From: Rhodospirillales bacterium
GTDB taxonomy: Bacteria > Pseudomonadota > Alphaproteobacteria > Rhodospirillales > JASLQF01
Reading direction: 5' to 3'
NCBI GenBank assembly: GCA_030744625.1
Contig: JASLQF010000004.1
Location: 1-64,000, forward strand
DNA: 64,000 nt
Shown: positions 20,254 through 28,972 of the stretch, one piece after another
Layout of the letters: every line of letters begins with the position of its first letter
Numbering within the stretch: position 1 is the first letter of the stretch
Made by a program: the position numbers and the translations under genes
Notes under the pieces: generated by a model
Seen by the model: the letters and a program-made list of their open reading frames with translations, nothing else
Told to the model about the DNA's origin: nothing
Database searches by the model: none

Positions 20254-20714
20254 CCGTTCCCCGCAAAGCCGCCGGTCTGGCGCAGGGCCTCGCCTAGTAT
20301 CATGGCGGCGGCGGCGGCAACGTTCAGGGAGCGCATTTCTCCCGCCATGGGCACGCGCACGCGGGCGTCGACGGCGCCGTGCACTGCATCGGGCACGCCG
20401 GCGCTCTCGCGTCCCACCAACAGCACATCGTCGGCGCGAAAGGCGAACGCGGCGTAAGGGAGTTCGGCCCGGGTCGACAGGAGGACGAGCCTTCCCGCCG
20501 CACTGGCACGCGCCTCCACGAATGCCTGCCACGAGGAATGGCGGCTCAGATCGACCCCGTCGAGATAGTCCATGGCGGCACGCCGCAGCGCCCGGTCGCC
20601 GAGGACGAAGCCGCACGGCTCTATGACGTCGACGGCGACGCCCAGGCAGGCCGCCGTCCGCATCATGGCACCGGCGTTCTGCGGGATGTCGGGCTGGTAA
20701 AGGGCAAGGCGCAT
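20250..20714 (-). CDS. trmL: tRNA (cytidine/uridine(34)-2'-O)-methyltransferase
   Basis: A 154-residue SPOUT methyltransferase that 2'-O-methylates the wobble nucleotide of leucine tRNAs. It begins [19 protein letters not shown], exactly the TrmL N-terminus, and has the knot-forming blocks [11 protein letters not shown] and [18 protein letters not shown]. The start was taken at this ATG by family length; a GTG five codons upstream is also open. It overlaps hemF by 4 bp. The 228-bp spacer before petA contains the divergent promoters. Confidence 0.95.
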   Translation of the reverse strand: MRLALYQPDIPQNAGAMMRTAACLGVAVDVIEPCGFVLGDRALRRAAMDYLDGVDLSRHSSWQAFVEARASAAGRLVLLSTRAELPYAAFAFRADDVLLVGRESAGVPDAVHGAVDARVRVPMAGEMRSLNVAAAAAMILGEALRQTGGFAGNG

Positions 20715-20729
20715 GCGGTCGGCCACCAC

Positions 20730-20942
20730 AGCGGAAACACGAGACTTCCGGGCACTTGTTTCGCGGGCACTTATATTCAGACCCCGAAGCCCTTATATAC
20801 AATCGGGCCGGCAATCTTAAACCTTTCCAACGTTGCGATTTTCATTATATTGTCCCCCGCCTTGATTGCCGTGCAACGACCATGAACATCGGGCCTTGGG
20901 TTACGCGTTACCGATTCGTCCGCTCCGAGGAGAGGAATTGCA
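20730..20942. promoter_or_regulatory. Divergent spacer between trmL and petA
   Basis: This spacer is AT-rich around 20780-20860. A candidate petABC promoter is TTTCCA, 16 bases, TATATT near 20823-20850; it is weak at the -35 end and is only a guess. The 9-mer CGGGCACTT occurs twice about 16 bp apart near 20745-20772. The petA ribosome site GGAGAGG lies at about 20929-20936. No RNA gene or terminator was recognised here. Confidence 0.35.
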
Positions 20943-21497
20943 ATGGCAGATTCGACGACTGCAGATCCCGGCGCCACAGACGACGGTGAAGATCGGCGTG
21001 ATTTCCTGCTCATCGCCACCTCGACGGTGGGCGCCGTGGGCACGGCACTCGCCTGTTGGCCGTTCATCGACTTCATGAACCCGTCGGCCGACGTGCTGGC
21101 CCTGTCAACGACCGAGGTCGACCTGTCGCCGATCGAGGTGGGACAGTCCATCACCGTGGTTTGGCAGGGCAAGCCGGTTTTCGTGCGCCGGCGCACGGCC
21201 GAGGAGATCGAGATCGCGCAGGCGGTGCCCATGGGCGACCTCATCGAACCGGAAGAGGACGGCGCCCGCGTCCAGAAGGCCGATTGGTTGATCATGATCG
21301 GCGTGTGCACCCACTTGGGCTGCATCCCGCTGGGCCAGAGAAGCGGCGAGCCGAAAGGTGAATTCGACGGCTGGTTCTGCCCGTGCCATGGCTCCCACTA
21401 CGACACCTCGGGGCGCATCCGCAAGGGACCGGCGCCCAATAACTTGCCGATCCCGCCCTATGAATTCCTCGACGACACGACGATCAAGATCGGTTAG
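20943..21497 (+). CDS. petA: Ubiquinol-cytochrome c reductase, Rieske iron-sulfur subunit
   Basis: A 184-residue Rieske protein of the bc1 complex. The N-terminus has a twin-arginine-type motif (DRRDFLL) followed by one membrane helix near residues 22-45. The [2Fe-2S] ligands are in CTHLGC and CPCHGSHYD, which also contain the disulfide cysteines. It oxidises ubiquinol at the Qo site and passes the electron to cytochrome c1. GGAGAGG precedes the ATG. First gene of petABC; petB starts 10 bp downstream. Confidence 0.98.
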   Translation: MADSTTADPGATDDGEDRRDFLLIATSTVGAVGTALACWPFIDFMNPSADVLALSTTEVDLSPIEVGQSITVVWQGKPVFVRRRTAEEIEIAQAVPMGDLIEPEEDGARVQKADWLIMIGVCTHLGCIPLGQRSGEPKGEFDGWFCPCHGSHYDTSGRIRKGPAPNNLPIPPYEFLDDTTIKIG

Positions 21498-21506
21498 GGA
21501 ACGGTC

Positions 21507-22781
21507 ATGGCGACACCAACCTGGAACAACCCGATCGTCAAGTGGATCGACTACCGGCTCCCGGTCTTCTCGTTCATGCACCACGAGCTGGTCGATTACC
21601 CGACGCCGAGAAACCTGAACTACTGGTGGAACTTCGGTTCGTTGGCCGGAATCGTGCTGGTCATCATGATCGCCACGGGCATCTGGCTGGCCATGCACTA
21701 CATGCCACACGTGGACTACGCCTTCGACAGCGTCGAGCGCATCATGCGCGACGTCAACTACGGTTGGCTGTTGCGCTACGTGCACATGAACGGCGGCTCG
21801 ATGTTCTTCATCGTCGTCTACATCCACGTGTTCCGCGGCCTCTATTACGGGTCCTACAAGAACCCACGCGAGATCCTGTGGATTATGGGCGTCTTCATCC
21901 TGCTCGCCATGATGGCGACCGCGTTCATGGGGTATGTGCTGCCGTGGGGGCAGATGAGCTTCTGGGCGGCCACCGTGATCACCAGCCTGTTCTCAGCGGT
22001 TCCCCTGGTCGGCGATGCGATCGTCTCCTGGCTGTGGGGCGGCTTCGCGGTCGACAACCCCACCCTCAACCGCTTCTTCTCGCTGCACTACCTGTTGCCG
22101 TTCATCATCTTCGCGCTGGTCTTCGTTCACCTGTGGGCTCTGCACGTGCACAAATCCAGCAACCCGCTGGGCATTGACATGAAGGGCCCGCAGGATTCCA
22201 TCCCCTTCCATCCCTACTACACCATCAAGGACACCTTCGGGCTCGGGGTCCTGATGGTCATCTGGATGTTTTTCGTGTTCTTCGCGCCCAACTTCTTCCT
22301 CGAGCCCGACAACTACATCGAGGCCAACCCGTTGGTGACCCCGGCCCATATCGTGCCCGAATGGTATCTCATGCCGTTCTACGCCATCCTGCGCGCCATC
22401 ACCTTCGACATCTGGTTCATCCCGGCCAAACTGATCGGGGTGGTCGCCATGTTCGCCTCGATCCTCATCCTCCTGTTCCTGCCGTGGCTCGACACCTCGA
22501 AAGTGCGCAGCGCCAAGTTCCGGCCCATCTACAAGCAGTTCTTCTGGATCTTCTTCGTGGACTGCCTGATCCTCGGCTGGATCGGCGCCAATCCGCCGGA
22601 CGCCCTGTTCATGGACACTGTGCCGCTCCTCATCATCGGGCAGATCGGCACCGCCTATTATTTCCTGCATTTCGTCCTGGTGTTCCCGCTGCTCGGTTGG
22701 TTGGAGAGGCCACGCATGGTACCGGAAAGCATCAGCGCCGCGGTGGTCGCGGCCGAACCGCCGGCGCCGGGATCGGTCTGA
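21507..22781 (+). CDS. petB: Ubiquinol-cytochrome c reductase, cytochrome b subunit
   Basis: A 424-residue polytopic cytochrome b with eight predicted helices. The b-heme histidines are in LLRYVHMNG and VVYIHVFRG (helix B) and in [10 protein letters not shown] and ALHVHKSS (helix D). The Qo motif appears as [17 protein letters not shown]. The single-chain form, with the C-terminal helices fused, is that of proteobacteria. Its stop codon overlaps the petC start (TGATG), so translation of the two is coupled. Confidence 0.98.
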   Translation: MATPTWNNPIVKWIDYRLPVFSFMHHELVDYPTPRNLNYWWNFGSLAGIVLVIMIATGIWLAMHYMPHVDYAFDSVERIMRDVNYGWLLRYVHMNGGSMFFIVVYIHVFRGLYYGSYKNPREILWIMGVFILLAMMATAFMGYVLPWGQMSFWAATVITSLFSAVPLVGDAIVSWLWGGFAVDNPTLNRFFSLHYLLPFIIFALVFVHLWALHVHKSSNPLGIDMKGPQDSIPFHPYYTIKDTFGLGVLMVIWMFFVFFAPNFFLEPDNYIEANPLVTPAHIVPEWYLMPFYAILRAITFDIWFIPAKLIGVVAMFASILILLFLPWLDTSKVRSAKFRPIYKQFFWIFFVDCLILGWIGANPPDALFMDTVPLLIIGQIGTAYYFLHFVLVFPLLGWLERPRMVPESISAAVVAAEPPAPGSV

Positions 22782-23545
22782 TGCGCAGGTTGTTCGCACT
22801 CGCCACCGTGCTGGCGCTGTCCGTCGCATCCGCCGGAGCCGCCTCCGCCGCTGTCGGCCTCAAGCCAGAGGCCCGCGACTGGTCGTTCGACGGCGTCACC
22901 GGCACCTACGACCGCAATGCCCTGAGGCGCGGGTTGCAGGTCTATCTCGAGGTGTGCGCCAGTTGCCATTCGCTCAATCTGGTCGCCTACCGGCACCTCG
23001 GGGGCGTCGGTTTCTCCGCCGAGGAGATCAAGGCCATCGCCGCCGAGTTCGAGGTCGAGGACGGCCCCAACGAGGAAGGCGAGATGTTCACCCGCCCGGC
23101 GCGGGCCACCGACCCCTTTCCGCAGCCCTTCGCCAACGATCAGGAGGCCCGCGCCGCCAATTCCGGCGCCCTGCCGCCCGACCTGTCGGTGATCAACAAG
23201 GCGCGCAAGGGCGGCGCCAACTACATGTACGCCCTGCTCACCGGCTATCGGGAAGAGGCGCCGCAAGGATTCGAGATGATGGAGGGGATGAGCTACAACG
23301 ACTACTTCCCGGGCCATCAGATTGCCATGCCGCCGCCGCTCGTCGAGGACGGCGTCGAATACGCCGACGGCACCAAGGCCTCGGTCGAGCAGATGTCGGC
23401 CGACGTCACCATCTTCCTGGAGTGGGCCGGCGAGCCCGGGATGGAGGACCGCAAGCGCCTCGGCATCAAGGTCCTGCTATTCTTGCTGGTGCTCACCGCC
23501 ATGCTGTTCGCGCTCAAGCGCAAGATATGGGCGGACCTGCACTGA
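22781..23545 (+). CDS. petC: Ubiquinol-cytochrome c reductase, cytochrome c1 subunit
   Basis: A 254-residue cytochrome c1. A signal peptide ([20 protein letters not shown]) is cut around ASA-A; the c-type heme motif is CASCHS with C59, C62 and H63; the sixth ligand is probably the Met in HQIAMPPPL. A C-terminal membrane helix (VLLFLLVLTAMLFALKR) anchors it. It receives electrons from the Rieske protein and passes them to soluble cytochrome c. Start fixed by the TGATG overlap with petB and the signal peptide. A clear terminator lies 33 bp downstream. Confidence 0.97.
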   Translation: MRRLFALATVLALSVASAGAASAAVGLKPEARDWSFDGVTGTYDRNALRRGLQVYLEVCASCHSLNLVAYRHLGGVGFSAEEIKAIAAEFEVEDGPNEEGEMFTRPARATDPFPQPFANDQEARAANSGALPPDLSVINKARKGGANYMYALLTGYREEAPQGFEMMEGMSYNDYFPGHQIAMPPPLVEDGVEYADGTKASVEQMSADVTIFLEWAGEPGMEDRKRLGIKVLLFLLVLTAMLFALKRKIWADLH

Positions 23546-23577
23546 GCCGCTACCCCCCCCGGTCAACCAGCCGCCAT

Positions 23578-23608
23578 GCCGCCGGTCCTGGCCGGCGGCT
23601 TCGTTTTT
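23578..23608 (+). terminator. Rho-independent terminator of petABC
   Basis: A perfect 8-bp stem (GCCGCCGG at 23578-23585 and CCGGCGGC at 23592-23599) with a 6-base loop is followed by TTCG and five T residues. Position and strength fit termination of petABC. Confidence 0.88.
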
Positions 23609-23638
23609 AGGGCTTCAAGCTCGCCATCTCGAGCCGCT

Positions 23639-23685
23639 AGAGTACGATCGTTTCAAATTGAAACAATTTGAAACGATCGTACTCT
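23639..23685. repeat. Perfect 22-bp inverted repeat with 3-base loop
   Basis: Bases 23639-23660 and 23664-23685 are exact reverse complements, separated by AAA, making a 47-bp hairpin. Its inner part (TTTCAAATTGAAA) is itself symmetric. It is AT-richer than its surroundings, lies 31 bp after the petC terminator and is not followed by a clear T-run on the plus strand. It could act as a bidirectional terminator, a protein binding site or a remnant of a mobile element; the sequence does not decide. Confidence 0.9.
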
Positions 23686-23711
23686 GTTTAATGTATTGAG
23701 GGGCGTATTCA

Positions 23712-23738
23712 CGTCCTGGATCGTTTCGATCCAGGACG
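23712..23738. repeat. Perfect 12-bp inverted repeat upstream of the MFS gene
   Basis: Bases 23712-23723 (CGTCCTGGATCG) and 23727-23738 are exact reverse complements with a TTT loop. The repeat ends 30 bp before the ATG of the MFS gene, a place suited to an operator or an attenuator. It shares the core GATCGTTTC with the longer palindrome at 23639-23685, 27 bp upstream. Confidence 0.85.
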
Positions 23739-23768
23739 ATAAGACCTTGAGAGAGTCCGGGAAAACCC

Positions 23769-24971
23769 ATGAACCTGTCCCGCGAAAAGAAGAACGTCGC
23801 CGTCCTCTTCGTGTGCCAGGCACTGTTCATCACGATCTGGACCATGATGACCATCGTCGGCGGGCTCACCGGAGCGGCGCTGGCCACCAACAAGGCGCTG
23901 GCCACCCTGCCGTTCACCGCCATGATCATCGGCAACGCCATGGCCACCGTTCCCGCGGCGCTCCTGATGAAGCGCGTCGGGCGGCGCGCCGGTTTCATGG
24001 TCGGCACCGCGATCTGCGCCGCCGGCGCCGCCATCGCGGCCTACGCGGTCTATGGCGGCGACTTCTGGCTGTTCGTCGCCGGCGGCCTGATCATGGGCAT
24101 CTTCGCCGGCTTCGCCCAGTTCTACCGCTTCGCCGCCGCCGACACCGCCAGCCCGCGATTCAAGAGCCGGGCCATTTCGCTGGTGGTGGCCGGCGGCCTT
24201 GTCGCCGCCGTGGCCGCGCCCGGCCTTACCGAGTGGGCCAACGAAATCTCCCCGGTCGCCTTCGCCGGCTCGTTCGTGGTGATGGCCGGCCTCGCCGCGC
24301 TGACCTCGGCGGTGCTCGCCATCCTCGATATCCCGCAGCCGGAGGCCCTCGGCTACGGGCACTCGGGACGCCCGCTGCCGCAGATCATACGCCAGCCGGT
24401 GTTCGTGGTGGCGGCCCTCGGCGGCATGGTGTCCTACGGCGCCATGCTCCTGGTGATGACGGCATCGCCGCTGGCCATCGTCGCCTGCGGCTACGACGTC
24501 AACGATGCCGCCTTCGTCATCCAGGGCCACGTGGTCGGCATGTTTGCCCCGGCCCTTTTTACCGGTGCCCTGATCGAGCGTTTCGGGGTGCTCAACATCA
24601 TGCTGACGGGCGTGGTGCTGCTCATGGCCTGCGCGGCGATCGCGCTCTCCGGCATCGACATCGTCCAGTTCTGGCTGGCCATGCTGGCGCTTGGTTTGGG
24701 ATGGAACTTCGCCTTCATCGGGGCCTCGACCCTGCTCACCGAATCCTACACGCCCGAAGAGCGCGAAAAGGTCCAGGGCATCAATGACTTCCTGGTCTTC
24801 AGCACGGTGGCCCTGGCCTCCCTTTCGTCGGGCGCCATCCTCCACTTCTTCAGTTGGAACGCCGTGCAATGGACGGTGCTCCCCTTTGTCGCGGTTTCCG
24901 GCGCCGCCACCCTTTGGCTGATCCTGAGGCGCCGCGCCGAGCGGCAAGCTGTTGCCACGGGCAGCGGTTGA
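23769..24971 (+). CDS. MFS transporter
   Basis: A 400-residue major facilitator with about 12 membrane helices. The loop 2-3 motif is LLMKRVGRRAGF, a variant of the family G-x-x-x-D-R-x-G-R-R pattern, and the second half has ALIERFGVLNIM in the equivalent place. Substrate unknown. It follows two perfect palindromes and precedes mtnP by 61 bp in the same direction, so it may share a transcript with the methylthioadenosine genes, but nothing in the protein ties it to that pathway. Confidence 0.85.
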   Translation: MNLSREKKNVAVLFVCQALFITIWTMMTIVGGLTGAALATNKALATLPFTAMIIGNAMATVPAALLMKRVGRRAGFMVGTAICAAGAAIAAYAVYGGDFWLFVAGGLIMGIFAGFAQFYRFAAADTASPRFKSRAISLVVAGGLVAAVAAPGLTEWANEISPVAFAGSFVVMAGLAALTSAVLAILDIPQPEALGYGHSGRPLPQIIRQPVFVVAALGGMVSYGAMLLVMTASPLAIVACGYDVNDAAFVIQGHVVGMFAPALFTGALIERFGVLNIMLTGVVLLMACAAIALSGIDIVQFWLAMLALGLGWNFAFIGASTLLTESYTPEEREKVQGINDFLVFSTVALASLSSGAILHFFSWNAVQWTVLPFVAVSGAATLWLILRRRAERQAVATGSG

Positions 24972-25032
24972 TCGTCCTTGCCCAAGCTGGGAAACTGACG
25001 TCCGGCACGATCACCACATAAGGACCGCATCC

Positions 25033-25935
25033 ATGGATGAGCCCGGCACCCCCCCCGTCATCGGCGTCATCGGCGGCAGCGGCGTCTACGACATCGACGG
25101 CCTCGCCGATACCCGCTGGGAAAAGATCTCCTCGCCCTTCGGCGAGCCCTCGGACGAATTGCTGTTCGGGGAGCTCGACGGCCAGCCCATGGTCTTCCTG
25201 CCGCGCCACGGCCGCGGCCACCGCCTGCCGCCCGGCGGCATCAACTTCCGCGCCAACATCGATGCCCTGAAACGCGCCGGCGTTACCGAGATCCTGTCGA
25301 TCAGCGCCTGCGGCTCGTTCAAGGAGGAACTGGCGCCGGGCACTTTCGTCATCGCCGACCAGTTCATCGACCGCACCTTCGACCGCGAAAAGAGCTTCTT
25401 CGGGGCCGGGCTGGTGGCCCACGTGGCGCTCGGCCATCCCGTGTGCGGGCGCCTCGGGGACGCCGTCGAGGCGGCGGCCGGCGAGCTTGCCATCGAGGCG
25501 GTGCGCGGCGGCACCTACCTGGCCATGGAGGGGCCGCAGTTCTCGACCCTCGCTGAGTCCGAACTCTACCGCTCCTGGGGCTGCGACGTCATCGGCATGA
25601 CCAACATGCCGGAAGCCAAGCTCGCCCGCGAGGCGGAGATGTGCTACGCCACCATCGCCATGGTCACCGACTACGACTGCTGGCATCCCGACCACGACCA
25701 CGTCACCGTGGATTCCATCATCCGCGTGCTGCTCGACAACGCCGAGCGCGGCCGCGGCCTGGTCAAGCAGGTGGCGCCCAGGCTCAAGGGACGCGCCGAG
25801 GCGTGCGCGCAAGGCTGCCACCGAGCCCTCGACAATGCCATCATCACCGCCCCGGACGCCCGCGATCCCGAGATGGTGGAGAAGCTTTCGGCGGTCGCCG
25901 GGCGGGTCCTCGATGCGGACAAGGCCGCCGGATGA
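25033..25935 (+). CDS. mtnP: S-methyl-5'-thioadenosine phosphorylase
   Basis: A 300-residue purine-nucleoside-phosphorylase family enzyme that splits methylthioadenosine into adenine and methylthioribose-1-phosphate. It starts with [15 protein letters not shown], has [20 protein letters not shown] and the substrate block [16 protein letters not shown], followed by [16 protein letters not shown], all standard for MtnP. TAAGGA lies before the ATG; an upstream in-frame extension lacks a site. mtnA follows 7 bp downstream, so the two consecutive enzymes of the pathway are in one operon. Confidence 0.96.
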   Translation: MDEPGTPPVIGVIGGSGVYDIDGLADTRWEKISSPFGEPSDELLFGELDGQPMVFLPRHGRGHRLPPGGINFRANIDALKRAGVTEILSISACGSFKEELAPGTFVIADQFIDRTFDREKSFFGAGLVAHVALGHPVCGRLGDAVEAAAGELAIEAVRGGTYLAMEGPQFSTLAESELYRSWGCDVIGMTNMPEAKLAREAEMCYATIAMVTDYDCWHPDHDHVTVDSIIRVLLDNAERGRGLVKQVAPRLKGRAEACAQGCHRALDNAIITAPDARDPEMVEKLSAVAGRVLDADKAAG

Positions 25936-25942
25936 GAACCCC

Positions 25943-27037
25943 ATGAAGGTCGAAGGCACCCCCTACCGCACCATCTGGCCGGCCGCCGACGGCGGCGCCG
26001 TGGAGATCATCGACCAGACGCGGCTGCCCCACGCTTTCGTCACCGTCAGGCTGGAAACCGTGGCCGACGCGGCGCGCGCCATTTCCGACATGCAGGTGCG
26101 CGGCGCGCCCCTGATCGGGGCGGCGGCGGCCTATGGCATGGCGCTGGCGGCCAGGGCCGACGCCTCCGACGCGGCCCTGGAAGGTGCCGCCCGGGCGCTC
26201 GCCGCGACCCGGCCCACCGCCGTCAACCTCGGCTGGGCGCTCGACGACATGATGGCGACGCTCGGTCAGCACCCGCCCGAGCGCCGCGCCGACGCCGCCT
26301 GGCGCCGCGCCACCGAGATCTGCGACGACGACGTGGCCATGTGCTCGGCCATCGGCGAGCACGGGCTCGACATCCTGCGCGCCGCCTGGGACGAGAAGGA
26401 CCGGGCCGGGCGCCTCAACGTGCTCACCCACTGCAACGCCGGGTGGCTGGCCACCGTCGACTGGGGAACGGCCCTGGCCCCCATCTACAAGGCCCACGAC
26501 GCGGGGATCCCCGTCCACGTGTGGGTCGACGAGACGCGGCCCCGCAACCAGGGTGCCAGCCTCACCGCCTGGGAACTCAAGGCGCACGGGGTGGCGCACA
26601 CGGTGATCGTCGACAACGCCGGCGGCCACCTCATGCAGAAGGGCGAGGTCGATCTCTGCATCACCGGCACCGACCGCACGGCGGCGTCGGGCGACGTCGC
26701 CAACAAGATCGGCACCTATCTCAAGGCGCTGGCCGCCGAGGACAACGGCGTGCCCTTCTACGTGGCGCTGCCCTCGCCGACCATCGACTGGACGATCTCG
26801 GACGGGCTCAGCGACATCCCCATCGAGGAGCGCGACGCCGCCGAGGTGACGCGCATCGCCGGGCTCACCGACGCCGGCGAGGTGGTCGACGTGAGGCTCG
26901 TGCCCGAGGGCAGCGCCGCCGCCAACCATGCCTTCGACGTCACTCCGGCGCGCCTGGTCACCGGCCTGATCACCGAACGAGGCGTGTGCGAAGCCTCGGC
27001 CGAGGGACTGGCCGGGCTGTTTCCGGAACGCAAATAG
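25943..27037 (+). CDS. mtnA: Methylthioribose-1-phosphate isomerase
   Basis: A 364-residue isomerase converting methylthioribose-1-phosphate to methylthioribulose-1-phosphate. Family motifs are [17 protein letters not shown], the catalytic-cysteine block [34 protein letters not shown] and [20 protein letters not shown] with the catalytic Asp. It directly follows mtnP. No mtnB, mtnC, mtnD or mtnK lies in the window, so the fate of the product is open (classical salvage, or the RuBisCO-like or aldolase shunts known in relatives of Rhodospirillum). Confidence 0.96.
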   Translation: MKVEGTPYRTIWPAADGGAVEIIDQTRLPHAFVTVRLETVADAARAISDMQVRGAPLIGAAAAYGMALAARADASDAALEGAARALAATRPTAVNLGWALDDMMATLGQHPPERRADAAWRRATEICDDDVAMCSAIGEHGLDILRAAWDEKDRAGRLNVLTHCNAGWLATVDWGTALAPIYKAHDAGIPVHVWVDETRPRNQGASLTAWELKAHGVAHTVIVDNAGGHLMQKGEVDLCITGTDRTAASGDVANKIGTYLKALAAEDNGVPFYVALPSPTIDWTISDGLSDIPIEERDAAEVTRIAGLTDAGEVVDVRLVPEGSAAANHAFDVTPARLVTGLITERGVCEASAEGLAGLFPERK

Positions 27038-27046
27038 GCGCCACCC

Positions 27047-27715
27047 TTAGCCCAGGTAGTCGGCCATGAAGGCCAGCGTTCGCTGGCGCGCCGTGGCCGC
27101 GGCATCTGCATGGTAGGAGCCCCGGCGATCGCAGTTGAAGCCGTGGCCGGCGCCGTCGTAGACGTGGATGGGCACGCCCGGGTGGGTGGCGCCGATGACC
27201 TCCACGTCGTCGAGCGGAATGGTCGCGTCGGTCTCCCCGAAATGGAGCATGGTGGGGCAGGACGGCCTCTCCTCGACGAAGCCGATGATCTGGCCGCCGT
27301 AGTAGCCGACGGCACAGTTGAAACCGAGCCGGCAAGCGCCGAGCCAGGCCATCGAGCCGCCCCAGCAATAGCCGACGACGCCGACCTTGGGTAGCGAAGC
27401 CAGCTCCCTGGCGGCGGTCTCCACGTCGAGGACGGCATCGTCCCAGCTCACCTGGCCGCGGATTTCGCGGCCGCGCGCCACCTCGTCGGCTTCGTAGCCG
27501 AGTTCGACGCCGCGCTCGGCTCGGTCGAACAGGGCCGGCGCCAGCGCCGCGTAGCCTTCGGCGGCGAAGCCGTCGCAAACCTCGCGGATATGGCTGTTGA
27601 CGCCGAAAATCTCCTGGACGACGACGAGGCCGGCCTTGGCCGTGCCTTCCGGATCGGCGCGGTAGGCATCGAACGCGTGGCCGTCGGACGCGGTCAGTTT
27701 GATGGTGGTGCCCAT
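27047..27715 (-). CDS. Dienelactone hydrolase family protein (second copy)
   Basis: A 222-residue alpha/beta hydrolase of the same family as the protein at 4827-5522, with nucleophile cysteine in VVGYCWGGSMAW, acid in GETDATIPL and histidine in GAGHGFNC. The two copies differ throughout, so they are not a recent duplication. It converges with mtnA, the stops being 9 bp apart. Substrate unknown. Confidence 0.9.
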   Translation of the reverse strand: MGTTIKLTASDGHAFDAYRADPEGTAKAGLVVVQEIFGVNSHIREVCDGFAAEGYAALAPALFDRAERGVELGYEADEVARGREIRGQVSWDDAVLDVETAARELASLPKVGVVGYCWGGSMAWLGACRLGFNCAVGYYGGQIIGFVEERPSCPTMLHFGETDATIPLDDVEVIGATHPGVPIHVYDGAGHGFNCDRRGSYHADAAATARQRTLAFMADYLG

Positions 27716-27853
27716 GGTGTATTTACTCCTCCCTTGCGGCTGACCGGCAGTCTAACCCAGCGAGAAATTGTTTCACGATAAAAGTCGATGGGGATCGTAC
27801 AAAAGGTCCCTATACTCCGGCGCGCCGCCATCCCAGCCGGAGCCGCCCGCGCC

Positions 27854-28315
27854 ATGACCGACGCCCCGTCCGCCAAGCGTCTGGAACGATTGCTCGAGGT
27901 CTTCGAGACCATTCCCCATTGCCGCGAGCTGGGGCTCAGGGTGGTCGATTTCGAACCCGGCTCCGGCACCATCCGCCTCGATTATCAGGAGCGCCTCGTC
28001 GGCAACGTCGAGTTCGGCTTCGTGCACGGCGGCGTCATCACCACGGTGCTCGATACCGTGGCCGGCCTCGCCGCCTTTTCCACGGTCGAGGAGGGCACCT
28101 CGGTCGCCACCCTGGATTTGCGCATCGACTACCTCAAGCCGGCGACGCCAGAGATGCCGATCTTCGGTTTCGCCGAATGCTACAAGACGACGCGCCACGT
28201 CGCCTTCGCGCGCGGCTACGCCCACCACGGTGATAGCGCCGACCTGATCGCCAACTGCGCCGCCACTTTCATGTTGGGCTCGGCCGGATATACGATCGGC
28301 GGCGAGAAGGGTTAG
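27854..28315 (+). CDS. PaaI-type hotdog thioesterase
   Basis: A 153-residue hotdog-fold protein of the PaaI thioesterase type, with FVHGGVITTVLDTVAGLAAF around residue 57 as the active-site helix (HGG and the following Asp) and a typical TLDLRIDYLKPAT strand. Such enzymes hydrolyse acyl- or phenylacyl-CoA thioesters. The frame is open to 27788, but TATACT at 27811-27816 looks like a promoter -10 site, so I prefer the internal ATG. A second, related thioesterase gene follows 4 bp downstream. Confidence 0.85.
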   Translation: MTDAPSAKRLERLLEVFETIPHCRELGLRVVDFEPGSGTIRLDYQERLVGNVEFGFVHGGVITTVLDTVAGLAAFSTVEEGTSVATLDLRIDYLKPATPEMPIFGFAECYKTTRHVAFARGYAHHGDSADLIANCAATFMLGSAGYTIGGEKG

Positions 28316-28319
28316 GGCC

Positions 28320-28745
28320 GTGGGCAAGAACACCAATGAAGGCAAGCGCGCGGCAACCATCGCACGGCTCGGCGAAACCATCCCCTACGCGGCGGTCATC
28401 GGCCTCGAGACCGCCCGCGACGAGGCCGGCCCGCTCACGGTGTTGCGCTACCGGCCCAGCAACATCGGCAACACGCAAATTCCGGCCCTTCATGGCGGCG
28501 TCGTCGGCGCCCTCCTCGAACACGCCGCCATCTTCCACCTGCTGCACGCCGTCGAGGACGACGCCTTTCCCAAGATCGTCAACATCTCCATCGACTACCT
28601 GCGGCCGTGCCGGTGCGCCGACACCTTCGCCCGCGGCACCCTGGTCAAGCAGGGCCGGCGCATCGCCAACGTGCGCGCCGAGGCCTGGCAGGACGACCCC
28701 GCCAAGCCCGTCGCCGCCGCCCACGTCCATTTGCTGATGCCCTAG
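28320..28745 (+). CDS. PaaI-type hotdog thioesterase, second of a tandem pair
   Basis: A 141-residue hotdog-fold protein with the active-site helix ALHGGVVGALLEHAAIFHLL and strand NISIDYLRP, parallel to its upstream neighbour but clearly diverged (the residue after HGG differs, and Glu replaces the usual Asp in the helix). The start is a GTG preceded by GAAGGG. The two may form a hetero-oligomer or act on different acyl-CoAs; nothing here shows which. Confidence 0.85.
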   Translation: MGKNTNEGKRAATIARLGETIPYAAVIGLETARDEAGPLTVLRYRPSNIGNTQIPALHGGVVGALLEHAAIFHLLHAVEDDAFPKIVNISIDYLRPCRCADTFARGTLVKQGRRIANVRAEAWQDDPAKPVAAAHVHLLMP

Positions 28746-28779
28746 ATAGATTTCCGCTCACATGCAATCACCGGAAAGC

Positions 28780-28825
28780 GGGCCGGTCCGAGACCGGCCC
28801 CTACGCCATTTGCCGAATGTAGGGG
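28780..28825. repeat. REP-like palindromic element
   Basis: In the 227-bp spacer between the thioesterase and ychF stops, GGGCCGGTC (28780-28788) and GACCGGCCC (28792-28800) form a perfect 9-bp hairpin with a CGA loop. Overlapping it, CCCCTAC (28798-28804) pairs with GTAGGGG (28819-28825), and GGATCCCGGACC follows. The layout resembles the GC-rich extragenic palindromes common in this bacterial group. It may also serve as the terminator for the two convergent genes. The remaining spacer to 28972 shows nothing recognisable. Confidence 0.65.
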
Positions 28826-28972
28826 CGGATCCCGGACCCGACCGTTTCGATTAGGCAATACGTTGCGTAAAAGTTATCCGGGGGTTGCGCTCGCCCGTTA
28901 TCCAGCCGGTCGGGCCGGGTGGGGGTGGCAACGACATGATTCCAACTGATCGGGCAATGCGCTCGCCGCGCC

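Noticed and set aside
27766-27785. TTGTTTC-GATAA motif similar to the palindrome near lysR
   Set aside because: Only a partial match without symmetry; likely chance in a short AT-rich spacer.
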